A DNA stretch of 64,000 bases from contig OY969623.1 of NCBI GenBank assembly GCA_963701675.1, positions 6,324,001 to 6,388,000 on the forward strand, read 5' to 3'. The notes beneath the pieces are model-generated. The model was not told where the DNA came from. It made no database searches and saw nothing but the letters and a program-made list of their open reading frames with translations. Origin of the DNA: G963701675 sp963701675. Its GTDB lineage: Bacteria; Planctomycetota; Planctomycetia; Gemmatales; Gemmataceae. The position numbers and the translations under genes are program-made. Below are positions 15,002 to 23,279 of the stretch, in pieces. The number at the start of each line of letters is the position of its first letter. Within the stretch, counting starts at the first letter, position 1.

Positions 15002-16310
15002 GCGCGACTTATCCATGTGGATCATCGTACTCTGTTGCTGTGCCTGCCAGATTCCCGTTGCCGACGACCCACCAGTCGCCGGCAGGCCGTCGGGATTTAG
15101 CGGTGCCATCGGTGATTTCAGGTACTTTTCGACATCGGCGAGTCCGACCGAGCTACCGGCCGGGGAGTCGATTTGGTTCAAAGTCAGCGTCACTTGCCTT
15201 GGGGACGCGAAAGGCGCTCCATCGGAGCCAGAACTTGAAAAACTACGTGAATTCACCCGGCACTTCGTGATCTCGAAATTGATGACCTCTACCGAGGCAA
15301 GCGGTTTGCCGACGAATCGCAGCACTTGGGAATTCAACTATGAGCTTAGGCCGGTGGATGCGAGTGTTACCGAGATACCGGCCCTACGATTCGATTACTA
15401 CCGGCCTGGGATCGTTCCGCCGGAGAAGGGTTACCAAACCCGCTACTCCGATCCCATTCCACTTAAGGTTCACCCACGCAGGGCAGTGGAATCCGGCGAC
15501 GTCGCCGGCGTCACGGTGCAATCGTTTCCGGAATCGATTCATAGGTTGAGCGAAGGGGTGGACGTTCTGCGGCAGGGTGATCTACCGTTGGCTAGGGATC
15601 CGACGGCTGAGAGCCTTTTGAGTCGGGCAGAATCGGCTTTCCGCACCGGCTCGGCGGACGAAAGCAATCCCACCAAGGCACGCACGCACTTTGCCTCCGC
15701 GGCCGCCGACTATGCTGCATTGCGCCAGCGTGGTTATCGCAGCGTGGCACTCCTCCGAAACTTAGGGAACGCATATCTGCTAGCAGGGGACTTGCCAAAC
15801 GCAATTCTCGCCTATCGACAAGCACTACAGGTCGAAAGTTCGGATCGGGAAACACGAGCGAATTTGGATTACGTGCGGAGCCAAGTAATACCGCCGCCGA
15901 CTCATGAAAGAAACCGGAACACCGTGGTGCCGATCTTGCGGTTGGTCACAATCGCCGGATTGGTTGCCGCCATTGTGCTAATAGTCGCGGGTTGGCTGCG
16001 TCGACGGGCGTGGCATTACCGCGTGGCGGCCGCGCTTGCGGTGTGTGCGGCCGCTTCAGCAACGGGCTTCATGATGGCCGATCGCCGACAACGCCTCGAT
16101 GACCGAATTCCCTTCACCGTAGCAACGACCGACGACATCCAACTTCGTACCGGTGATGGGGAGCTTTATCCGGTTCGTGCTGACCGCAAATTGAATCGCG
16201 GCGCGGAAGCGCGGTTGCTCTTCGTAGGAGACCGTTGGATCCAAATCGAAATGGCGGACGGCGTGGTTGGCTGGATACCACGCAACGCCGTACTGCTCAG
16301 TTCATCGTGA
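14985..16310 (+). CDS. BatD-like protein with TPR and SH3 domains
   Basis: From ATG 14985 the protein (441 aa) has a signal-like N-terminus (MYPIGRRDLS then a hydrophobic Cys-rich core). A BatD-type beta domain follows, with SPTELPAGESIWFKVSVTC near its start. A TPR pair comes next (LRNLGNAYLLAGDLPNAILA and the following helix), then two TM segments (LRLVTIAGLVAAIVLIVAGW and AAALAVCAAASATGFMM). It ends with a bacterial SH3-like domain, whose end reads WIQIEMADGVVGWIPRNAVL. It thus combines BatD- and BatE-like parts. Other starts are ATG 14964 and ATG 15015. It overlaps the end of the batB-batC gene and closes the Bat operon. Confidence 0.75.
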   Translation: MYPIGRRDLSMWIIVLCCCACQIPVADDPPVAGRPSGFSGAIGDFRYFSTSASPTELPAGESIWFKVSVTCLGDAKGAPSEPELEKLREFTRHFVISKLMTSTEASGLPTNRSTWEFNYELRPVDASVTEIPALRFDYYRPGIVPPEKGYQTRYSDPIPLKVHPRRAVESGDVAGVTVQSFPESIHRLSEGVDVLRQGDLPLARDPTAESLLSRAESAFRTGSADESNPTKARTHFASAAADYAALRQRGYRSVALLRNLGNAYLLAGDLPNAILAYRQALQVESSDRETRANLDYVRSQVIPPPTHERNRNTVVPILRLVTIAGLVAAIVLIVAGWLRRRAWHYRVAAALAVCAAASATGFMMADRRQRLDDRIPFTVATTDDIQLRTGDGELYPVRADRKLNRGAEARLLFVGDRWIQIEMADGVVGWIPRNAVLLSSS

Positions 16311-16340
16311 TTTACGGCATTGCCTTATCTGAAAAAGTCC

Positions 16341-16441
16341 GTGGCCAGTGGCCAGGAACTTGGCCACGTACTCGCAACGTCGCAAGTGTTTATCAACCAC
16401 TGGCTTACCGTCACGATGGCCGTTCCTGGCCACCTGGCCAC
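16341..16441. repeat. Imperfect inverted repeat with a 62-base loop
   Basis: The 227-base spacer after the Bat operon holds arms at 16341-16359 and 16422-16441. They are reverse complements apart from one bulged C and are built on repeated TGGCCA/TGGCCAC words; extra TGGCCA copies lie nearby. It could form a long-range stem at the end of the Bat transcript or be a degenerate repeat element. No coding frame explains it. Confidence 0.5.
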
Positions 16442-16537
16442 TCCCAGCCATTGGCAATCCTCGGAGGCGATCTTCGCATGAGTCACCCGGGCCGTGCTCG
16501 GATTGTTGTGTATACCCCACTCCGGTAGACTACCCCC

Positions 16538-16858
16538 ATGAACTCAGCATCCCCAACCCCGATCCCGCCAAGTCCATCTCGTCGACCTCTTCGCCGCATC
16601 TTACGCAATTGGCGTCTTCGCCATCAGGATCCGTTCAATTTCTGGATTCACATGATCGGCATCCCGCTGGCCGTTTTAGGTGTCGTGCTCTTGTTCTACA
16701 CCGACTGGTACTGGGGAGTCGGCGCCTTCGTTCTGGGCTACGTTTTGCAATACATCGGGCATCGAGTCGAAGGGAATGATGTCGGCGAATGGGCGGGGAT
16801 AAAGCGTCTGCTTGGGTTGCCCTATGTGAGCATTTCTCCTAGGTTCCAACGTTTGTAG
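16538..16858 (+). CDS. Mpo1-like (DUF962) family membrane protein
   Basis: This 106-aa protein has a basic, proline-rich N-terminus and the family motif HQDPFNFWIHMIGIPLAVLG, a second membrane segment (GVGAFVLGYVLQYIGH) and the conserved QYIGHRVEGN. The yeast member Mpo1 is a dioxygenase of fatty-acid alpha-oxidation that uses conserved His residues; the bacterial role is unknown. The protein is shorter than the eukaryotic type. It stands alone between the Bat operon and the TolC-like gene. Confidence 0.7.
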   Translation: MNSASPTPIPPSPSRRPLRRILRNWRLRHQDPFNFWIHMIGIPLAVLGVVLLFYTDWYWGVGAFVLGYVLQYIGHRVEGNDVGEWAGIKRLLGLPYVSISPRFQRL

Positions 16859-16996
16859 TCGTCGCATTCCGCGCCGGCATTAAGCGCAAATCCCGCACAA
16901 GTTTCCTGAACCGCAAATCCCGAACAGCCGATAAAGCTGAAAGCCATTCCGATTCCGCGCGGCCGCGCGCGGGCGTGGGATTTCAGGGGACACACG

Positions 16997-19156
16997 ATGC
17001 GCTGGAAAACAGTAGTGGCAGGCCTGGCAGTCGCAGTGGCCGCAACAATTGGCTGCAAGCAACGGCTGTATCTCACCGAGTGCGACTTCGAACATTACTC
17101 CAAGCTGATGCCGCCCTGCCTCGGTGAAGATCCCTTCGCAACCATCATCCCCAACGGCAGCAACACTCCGACGCCCGCCACTGTGCTCGACCCGGAACGA
17201 ACACCGCGTCACTTATCGTTGGCCGAGGCAAAGGCCATGGCGCTCGAACGTGGCTCCATCGGCAGCCCCACACTAAACGGTACTTCGAACCTTAACCTCG
17301 CAACCTTCGCCGGACGAAACGTGTTCACATCGGAAACCAACGTTCGCGTTCTGGCGTTGGATCCGGCCATCGTCGGAACCGACATCGAGGCATCGCTGTC
17401 CAAGTTCGACGCACGCTGGAATACCAACATGACCTGGCAGACGACCGATCTGCCCGTCGGTGGTAACTTCGTGCAGAGCTTCCAGAACGGGACCAATGCA
17501 CAGTTCCTATCCAGCATCGTCAAGCCGTTGCCGACCGGTGGTGTGAGCAGTGTCTCGCTGCAAATGCAACATACATTCTTAAGCGAGCCGCCCCAAGACA
17601 TCGTCAATCCCGTCTATCGACCACGGCTGCAGTTTGCCTTCGAACAACCGTTGTTGCAGGGCTTCGGCGTAGAGATCAACCAGCTTCGAGCTACGCACCC
17701 CGGCAGCACAGTTAATCCCTTTCAGACCGGCGGCCGCGTCGAGGGTATCTTGATCGCACGTCTCCGATTCGACCAGCAGCGCGCCGAATTCGAACGCAAT
17801 GTGCACATCTTGTTGGTCAACGTTGAGGTGGCCTATTGGAACCTGTACGGCTCGTACTGGAATCTGTACAGCCGTGAACAGGCGTTGAGGCAATCGTTCG
17901 AAGCATGGAAGATCAACAAGGAACGTTACGAAGCCGGGCGAATTCCGATCCAGGATCTGGCGCAAACTCGTGGCCAGTACGAATCATTCCGTGCCCAGCG
18001 CATTGAAGCGCTGGCTCAGGTGCTCGAAAACGAACGCGCCTTGCGGCTGCTGACCTGGCTGCCGGTGGAAGACGGCACGCAGATCATTCCGATCGATACG
18101 CCGACTTTGACACCGTATCAGCCCGACTGGCACACGGCGCTGCAAGAAGCCCTGGCCCTTCGGCCCGAGCTCATCATTGCGCGTGACGATGTCAAGTTCC
18201 GCCAGCTCGACTTGATCAATCAAAAGAACCTGCTGCTGCCCGACCTGCGCTTGACCACGAACTACGGCATCAACGGCATCGGGCTCGAATTGGACGGCGG
18301 ACGTAACAACCCCGATAACGCACTAGCCAGTCTGGCGTCAGGCAACTTCGCGGACTGGAACATCGGCTTGCGGATGGAAGTTCCACTTGGTTTCCGCGAC
18401 GCCCACGCCGCGGTGCGGGCTGCCAAGCTCAACCTGGCGCGAAGCTGGGGCGTCCTCCAGGATCAAGAAAAGCGAGCCGAACAGTTTCTTGCACTGCAAT
18501 ACGCGAACATTGTGCGGTATTACCAAGTGGTCGGCGCCCAGCGCGCTCAGCGTGAAGCGGCCGCCATGCAACTGGATGCGCGTTTCAAGGAATTCTTGAA
18601 CGGCCGGGGTACGCTTGACTTCTTGCTGGAAGCACAGCGTGTCTGGGCCGACGCGCTCCGTGACGAGTTCAACGCCATCGTGCAGTACAATAATTCGCTC
18701 ATCACCTTTGAGTTCGCCAAGGGCTCGATCATGCAGCACGACAACGTCGTCATTGCCGAGGGCTTGCTGCCGCATTGTGCACAAGTCCGTGCAGTGGACC
18801 ACGAACACGAGCGCTCGAAGGCCGTCGTGCTGAAAGAACGAGCCAACCCGATCTGTCCGCCGACGGGTAGTTACAACGGACATACGCTGATGGGCGCGTT
18901 GCCGATGCCCGAGTATGTCGCGCCGTCGATTCCTTCACTGCAGCAAGGGAAACAATCGCTTCCACCGATGCCCGCGCCGCAGCAGCTTCCGCTCCCGAAG
19001 GAAACCACGGCGCCGCCATTGCAAGGCGTGAGCCATTCGCAACCCGCGGCGATTGGAACCAATCCGACTGCCGCCGTGCTGGGCGAGCCGAAGGCAAACG
19101 CCAATACGGACACGCCGGAGGTTTATCACTACAAGCCGCAGGGTATTCGAAAGTAG
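16997..19156 (+). CDS. TolC-family outer membrane efflux lipoprotein
   Basis: The 719-aa precursor starts with a lipoprotein signal peptide (MRWKTVVAGLAVAVAATIGC; lipobox ATIGC). Two TolC-type repeats of long amphipathic helices follow; FERNVHILLVNVEVAYWNLY and the later AHAAVRAAKLNLARSWGVLQ mark the paired helical hairpins. TolC proteins form trimeric channels through the outer membrane for type I secretion or RND/ABC efflux. It is longer than usual (~450) owing to an N-terminal insert (~residues 20-200) and a Pro-rich C-terminal tail (~600-719). No inner-membrane partner is adjacent; an ABC exporter with a HlyD-like adaptor lies 7 kb away on the other strand. A terminator-like hairpin follows. 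Confidence 0.85.
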   Translation: MRWKTVVAGLAVAVAATIGCKQRLYLTECDFEHYSKLMPPCLGEDPFATIIPNGSNTPTPATVLDPERTPRHLSLAEAKAMALERGSIGSPTLNGTSNLNLATFAGRNVFTSETNVRVLALDPAIVGTDIEASLSKFDARWNTNMTWQTTDLPVGGNFVQSFQNGTNAQFLSSIVKPLPTGGVSSVSLQMQHTFLSEPPQDIVNPVYRPRLQFAFEQPLLQGFGVEINQLRATHPGSTVNPFQTGGRVEGILIARLRFDQQRAEFERNVHILLVNVEVAYWNLYGSYWNLYSREQALRQSFEAWKINKERYEAGRIPIQDLAQTRGQYESFRAQRIEALAQVLENERALRLLTWLPVEDGTQIIPIDTPTLTPYQPDWHTALQEALALRPELIIARDDVKFRQLDLINQKNLLLPDLRLTTNYGINGIGLELDGGRNNPDNALASLASGNFADWNIGLRMEVPLGFRDAHAAVRAAKLNLARSWGVLQDQEKRAEQFLALQYANIVRYYQVVGAQRAQREAAAMQLDARFKEFLNGRGTLDFLLEAQRVWADALRDEFNAIVQYNNSLITFEFAKGSIMQHDNVVIAEGLLPHCAQVRAVDHEHERSKAVVLKERANPICPPTGSYNGHTLMGALPMPEYVAPSIPSLQQGKQSLPPMPAPQQLPLPKETTAPPLQGVSHSQPAAIGTNPTAAVLGEPKANANTDTPEVYHYKPQGIRK

Positions 19157-19182
19157 GTGACGAACGCTCGCCGGCGTACTTT

Positions 19183-19205
19183 AACCCCCGCGATTCGCGG
19201 GGGTT
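19183..19205 (+). terminator. Intrinsic terminator-like hairpin after the TolC gene
   Basis: A perfect 10-bp GC-rich stem (19183-19192 with 19196-19205) with ATT loop lies 26 bases after the TolC stop. Only a short T-containing tail (TTCATTC) follows, so it may terminate in either direction or need help; the position fits the end of that transcript. Confidence 0.6.
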
Positions 19206-19279
19206 CATTCGCGCTGAACCCATACAATAATTGCACTGAATTTGTCTCGTGAGAGTGCGGAACAGGGTTCGGCCAATCC

Positions 19280-19984
19280 ATGAAGATTCTGATCGTCAGC
19301 ACCCCCAAAACAGGCAATACCTGGGTCAAAAACCTGCTCGGCAGCGCCTACGATTTGCCCATTCGAGACGATGTGATTGAGTCTTTCAGCGAGTCCGTGT
19401 TCGATGCCTTTGGGCCTCGGTGGATCGTCACGCAACACTACTACCCGGAATCCAATCTGCTGAAGTGGGTCAAGAAGAACGACGTCGTCCTGGTGACCAC
19501 GATACGTCACCCGGCCGACGTGTTTGTTTCGCTGTATCACTACTCGTCCAATTTCGGCGAAGAGAAACCCTTGCGCGAGGCGCTGGACAAAGACAACGGC
19601 AAGATTGGACCGAACGTGCTGGCCTACGTCGAAAGCGGGTACTTTCTGCTTCTGGCCCAATCGATCAGTTGGATGCACACCGGTCTGTCCCACGTGGTGC
19701 GCTATGAAGACCTGTGGCGAAACCAGATTCCGGGGCTGACAGAGCTAACGAAAAAGATTCGCGAGATCCCTGCGGCAGCCGTCAGCCGCGCGGTCGAGAA
19801 ATGCAGCCTCGACTCGATGCGAAAAAAGGCGACCGACGAAGAGCGTAAGTTCTTCCGCAAAGGCGGGAGCGGCGGCTGGCGTGAATCACTGCCTCCGGAA
19901 GTTATCCGAATGCTGACCGAGATGGCGCCCTATCCCGCTCAGTTCGCCGCATTGGGATACCAAATGCACGCCCCGGCCGCATGA
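19280..19984 (+). CDS. PAPS-dependent sulfotransferase
   Basis: This 234-aa enzyme is predicted to move a sulfate from PAPS to an alcohol, amine or sugar. The 5'-phosphosulfate loop is TPKTGNTWVKNLL (residues 8-20). A histidine in VTQHYYP is in the place of the catalytic base. RHPADVFVSLYHY matches the 3'-phosphate site with its R and S, and FFRKGGSGGW matches the C-terminal RKGxxGDW motif. The acceptor is unknown. It lies 10 bases before a gene of unknown function with two tandem repeats, likely co-transcribed. It may act on a surface glycan, but no link to the distant polysaccharide cluster is visible. Confidence 0.85.
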   Translation: MKILIVSTPKTGNTWVKNLLGSAYDLPIRDDVIESFSESVFDAFGPRWIVTQHYYPESNLLKWVKKNDVVLVTTIRHPADVFVSLYHYSSNFGEEKPLREALDKDNGKIGPNVLAYVESGYFLLLAQSISWMHTGLSHVVRYEDLWRNQIPGLTELTKKIREIPAAAVSRAVEKCSLDSMRKKATDEERKFFRKGGSGGWRESLPPEVIRMLTEMAPYPAQFAALGYQMHAPAA

Positions 19985-19994
19985 ATCTGGATTC

Positions 19995-20579
19995 ATGAAC
20001 AACATATCATTTGAAAACGGCGTGCGGGTTAGTCCCGTAATGGTGCAGGTTTTTGAGTCTTCGCCCGGCGACCCGGCGCAGCCGTTCGAAAGCGCAACAC
20101 AGACTTTGTTCTTCAATTGGCTAAACGGGCCATCGGAAAAGTACGCGAAACACGAACCGCCCATCACCAACCTTGCCGCGTGGATCTACGGCAAGCGGGT
20201 TGATCTCCAGCAGGTATTTCCGGGAATGGAAGGACCGATGCGGATCGCGTTCATCCAGTGGTATTTGATTCACGCGCAACGTGAATACGATCTCGACGAT
20301 GCCTTTGTCAAGCCGATGCAACAGAGTGTGCTGAATTGGGCCATCCAACGATCTCCGAGCGACCCGCTCGGCGCCAAGGGCATTCCCATGGTGACGAACC
20401 TCGGCGTCTACTTGCATGCCACGCAACTGAACCTACAAAAGCGGTTCCCGGATATTTTTGGCGTGCACCGCGTCGATTTCGCGGTGTGGTATCTTTACGA
20501 TGCTACCCTGGAACGTTGTGCTCGTCGGGACTTGATCCTCCCCGTTGTCACTTCCTGGGCGCAGGCCTGCACGAACTAG
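19995..20579 (+). CDS. Two-repeat protein of unknown function next to sulfotransferase
   Basis: I do not know a function for this 194-aa soluble protein. It contains two tandem repeats of about 70 residues (41-107 and 114-184). Each begins NW, then has TNL, a hydrophobic Y-containing helix, a D/N-L-Q-x-x-F-P motif, then G-x-x-R-x-x-F-x-x-WYL and A-x-x-E. Repeat 1 reads ITNLAAWIYGKRVDLQQVFP and repeat 2 reads VTNLGVYLHATQLNLQKRFP. Similar RxDLxxxFP...W modules occur, to my knowledge, beside or within bacterial glycosyltransferases, which suggests a scaffold or substrate-recognition role. It starts 10 bases after the sulfotransferase. Confidence 0.7.
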   Translation: MNNISFENGVRVSPVMVQVFESSPGDPAQPFESATQTLFFNWLNGPSEKYAKHEPPITNLAAWIYGKRVDLQQVFPGMEGPMRIAFIQWYLIHAQREYDLDDAFVKPMQQSVLNWAIQRSPSDPLGAKGIPMVTNLGVYLHATQLNLQKRFPDIFGVHRVDFAVWYLYDATLERCARRDLILPVVTSWAQACTN

Positions 20580-20605
20580 CACGCCGGGGTGGAAAGGCGT
20601 CGCAA

Positions 20606-22021
20606 ATGCTGATTGATCGACTCCGTTTCATCGTCGGCGCTGACGCGGTTCTCACTTCGCCAAGCGAGCTTCTTGTCTACGAGTGCGACGGATTCACGAT
20701 CGAGAAGAACCGGCCTGATGTCGTCGTCTTTCCCCATTCAACGGAACAGGTTGTCGGCATCGTTCGTGCATGCAATGAAGCCGGCGTGCCTTTCTTGCCC
20801 CGTGGTTCGGGAACGAGTCTTGCGGGGGGTTGCCTGCCGGTCGGCGGCGGAGTGGTTATCGCGCTCACGCGCATGAAACGCATCCTCGAGGTCCACATCG
20901 GGGACCGATACGCCGTCGTCGAACCAGGCGTGGTCAACCTTTGGCTCACCAATCATCTGAAACCGGAAGGGTTTCACTTCGCACCGGATCCATCCAGCCA
21001 AGGAGCATGCACCATCGGCGGCAACGTCGCTACCAATTCAGGCGGGCCGCACACCTTGAAATACGGCGTGACGGTCAATCATGTGCTTGGGATGGAACTG
21101 GTTTTGCCGGACGGGCAAGTAGTGCAAACCGGCGGCCCATGTGAGGACAATCCCGGCTACGACCTCACCGGCGTCATTGTGGGGTCTGAAGGCACGTTCG
21201 GAATCGTCACCAAGATCTGGGTTCGAATCACACGCAATCCGGAGGCCCATCGCACGCTGCTCGCCATCTTCGAAACCGTCGATGATGCAACCAACACGAT
21301 TAGCGGCATCATCGCCGCCGGCATTATCCCGGCCGCGTTAGAAATGTTGGATCGGCTCATTCTGGAGGCCGTCGAGGCGGCTTTCCGTTTCGGATTTCCT
21401 CTCGATGCGGGGGCCGTGTTGATCATAGAAGTCGACGGACTTGACGCGGGGCTGGATGCCGACGCGGAACGTATCGCCGGGATCGCTCGCCATCACGGTG
21501 CTCGGGAAGTTCGGCAAGCCGCGAACGAGGCCGAGCGGACTTTACTTTGGAAATGTCGAAAACAAGCGTTCGGCGCCATGGGCAGATTGGCGCCGAGTTA
21601 TTGCACCCAGGACGGCGTGGTGCCACGTACCAAACTGCCGCACATCCTCCGGGCCATTCAGAGAATTGCCGAAAAGCACCGGATTCGTATCGCCAACGTA
21701 TTTCATGCCGGCGACGGCAACATCCATCCGATCGAGCTCTTTGACGAACGCGATCCGGATCAGGTGCGGCGGGTCTTGGACGCCGGAGTTGAGATTCTGG
21801 ACGAATGCCTCGCCTGCGGCGGCAGCGTCACCGGGGAACACGGCATCGGCGTAGAGAAAATCAACTTCATGCCCAAGATGTTCAGCCCGGCCGATCTATC
21901 GGCCATGGTCCGCCTTCGTGAAGCGTTCAATCCAACGGGCCTGTGCAGCCCGCAGAAGATGCTGCCAACGGCCGGCGCCTGCATCGAACCTAGTAAACCG
22001 GGGCGACGCGCGGCGCTGTAG
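20606..22021 (+). CDS. glcD: Glycolate oxidase FAD subunit GlcD
   Basis: GlcD (471 aa) is the FAD-binding catalytic subunit of membrane-linked glycolate oxidase, which makes glyoxylate. PRGSGTSLAGGCLPVGGGVV and GGNVATNSGGPHTLKYGVT are FAD-binding PCMH-fold motifs; VIVGSEGTFGIVTKI completes that domain. The C-terminal half has the FAD-linked oxidase cap with HAGDGNIHPIELFDERDPDQ and SVTGEHGIGVEK. ATG 20606, preceded by GGAAAGG, starts the family-typical sequence; the longer upstream frame overlaps the previous gene. First of glcDEF. Confidence 0.93.
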   Translation: MLIDRLRFIVGADAVLTSPSELLVYECDGFTIEKNRPDVVVFPHSTEQVVGIVRACNEAGVPFLPRGSGTSLAGGCLPVGGGVVIALTRMKRILEVHIGDRYAVVEPGVVNLWLTNHLKPEGFHFAPDPSSQGACTIGGNVATNSGGPHTLKYGVTVNHVLGMELVLPDGQVVQTGGPCEDNPGYDLTGVIVGSEGTFGIVTKIWVRITRNPEAHRTLLAIFETVDDATNTISGIIAAGIIPAALEMLDRLILEAVEAAFRFGFPLDAGAVLIIEVDGLDAGLDADAERIAGIARHHGAREVRQAANEAERTLLWKCRKQAFGAMGRLAPSYCTQDGVVPRTKLPHILRAIQRIAEKHRIRIANVFHAGDGNIHPIELFDERDPDQVRRVLDAGVEILDECLACGGSVTGEHGIGVEKINFMPKMFSPADLSAMVRLREAFNPTGLCSPQKMLPTAGACIEPSKPGRRAAL

Positions 22022-22036
22022 AATGCACCTACTCCT

Positions 22037-23278
22037 ATGCGTGCCGCGACGTCTTGCCTGATCGACAGTTATGGGCCGGTGCCGGTGCATCGTCCCGCTT
22101 CTGTTGCCGACATAGGCCAACTTGTGCGTGATGCAGCTTCGAGCGGATTGGCGGTTTATCCCGTCGGCGGAGGCACGACGCTCGATTTCGGATTGACACC
22201 GACTCGTTCTGGCGTCGCCATCGACTTGAGAGGCCTGGATGCGGAAATCGACTATCCTGCGCGGGACATGACTATCACTATCCAGGCCGGGGTTGCCGTT
22301 TCGCGTTTGCAGGAAGTTCTCGCCGTGGAAAACCAACGATTGCCGATCGACGTCCCAAAAGCGGATAGGGCCACGCTGGGCGGAGCGTTGGCAGTGAATG
22401 CCAGTGGCCCACGCCGCTATGGCTTCGGCACGCTTCGCGATTACGTCATCGGCATCACCGTCGTCAACGGAGAGGGAGTCGAGACGAAAGCCGGCGGGCG
22501 TGTTGTAAAGAACGTCGCGGGTTACGACCTTGGTAAACTTCACATCGGCGCCCTGGGCACGCTTGGAATCATTTCTCAGGTGACGTTAAAGGTGCGACCG
22601 CTTCCGCAAGAACGCGCCGCCGCGAACGTGGGTTGTAATGAAGACTCACTGGCGGAGATTTTGGACATCGTCCGTCGATCTTCGACGCGCCCAGTTTGCA
22701 TTGATGTCTTGAGTCGCGAATGTGCTAGGCGCGTCGTGGCGCCGGATTTTGATCTCAAAGATGCACCGTGGATCGTGGCTGTTGGATTTGAAGGCAGCGG
22801 ACCGGCAGTGACATGGCAGGTCGAACAACTCACCCGAGAATTACCGTCTGAAGTTCATACCCTTTTCGGGGCCTCCGCGGATTCGATCTGGACCGCATTG
22901 GTCGATAACGTTCAGCAGACTACGGATACGCTTGTGCTCAAGGCAAACATCCATGCCCGCGATGTGGCGGCATTTTGTTCGAATGCGGCCAAGTTGCCGT
23001 GCGTTACTGCGGTACATGCCCACGCCGGCAACGGCATCGCCAGCGTTCTCTTTGGCGAGGGTGTAACTGTCGAAACTGCGGCGAATTCACAACGCCAACT
23101 TCTGGAATGGAGTGGACTGCACGGCAACGTCGTGGTCCGACATTGCCCGGCGGCATGGAAAGCGTCGCTTCTCGTCTGGGGTAAACCCCGTAGTGAAGAG
23201 TGGCTAATGCGGAAAGTCAAACAAGCACTCGATCCACACAACGTCTTCAATCCCGGCCGATTCGTGGGTGGGATCTGA
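22037..23278 (+). CDS. glcE: Glycolate oxidase FAD-binding subunit GlcE
   Basis: GlcE (413 aa) is the second flavin-type subunit of glycolate oxidase. It has the PCMH-type FAD domain: YPVGGGTTLDFG, then DVPKADRATLGGALAVNASG, and VVKNVAGYDLGKLHIGALGT, a strong GlcE motif. The second half is the cap domain. ATG 22037 follows glcD by 15 bases; the gene overlaps or abuts glcF. Confidence 0.92.
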   Translation: MRAATSCLIDSYGPVPVHRPASVADIGQLVRDAASSGLAVYPVGGGTTLDFGLTPTRSGVAIDLRGLDAEIDYPARDMTITIQAGVAVSRLQEVLAVENQRLPIDVPKADRATLGGALAVNASGPRRYGFGTLRDYVIGITVVNGEGVETKAGGRVVKNVAGYDLGKLHIGALGTLGIISQVTLKVRPLPQERAAANVGCNEDSLAEILDIVRRSSTRPVCIDVLSRECARRVVAPDFDLKDAPWIVAVGFEGSGPAVTWQVEQLTRELPSEVHTLFGASADSIWTALVDNVQQTTDTLVLKANIHARDVAAFCSNAAKLPCVTAVHAHAGNGIASVLFGEGVTVETAANSQRQLLEWSGLHGNVVVRHCPAAWKASLLVWGKPRSEEWLMRKVKQALDPHNVFNPGRFVGGI

Positions 23279-23279
23279 C

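Noticed and set aside
20336..20605. N-terminal extension of GlcD upstream of 20606
   Set aside because: It overlaps the two-repeat protein in another frame and has no GlcD-like residues; a good ribosome-binding site precedes ATG 20606.
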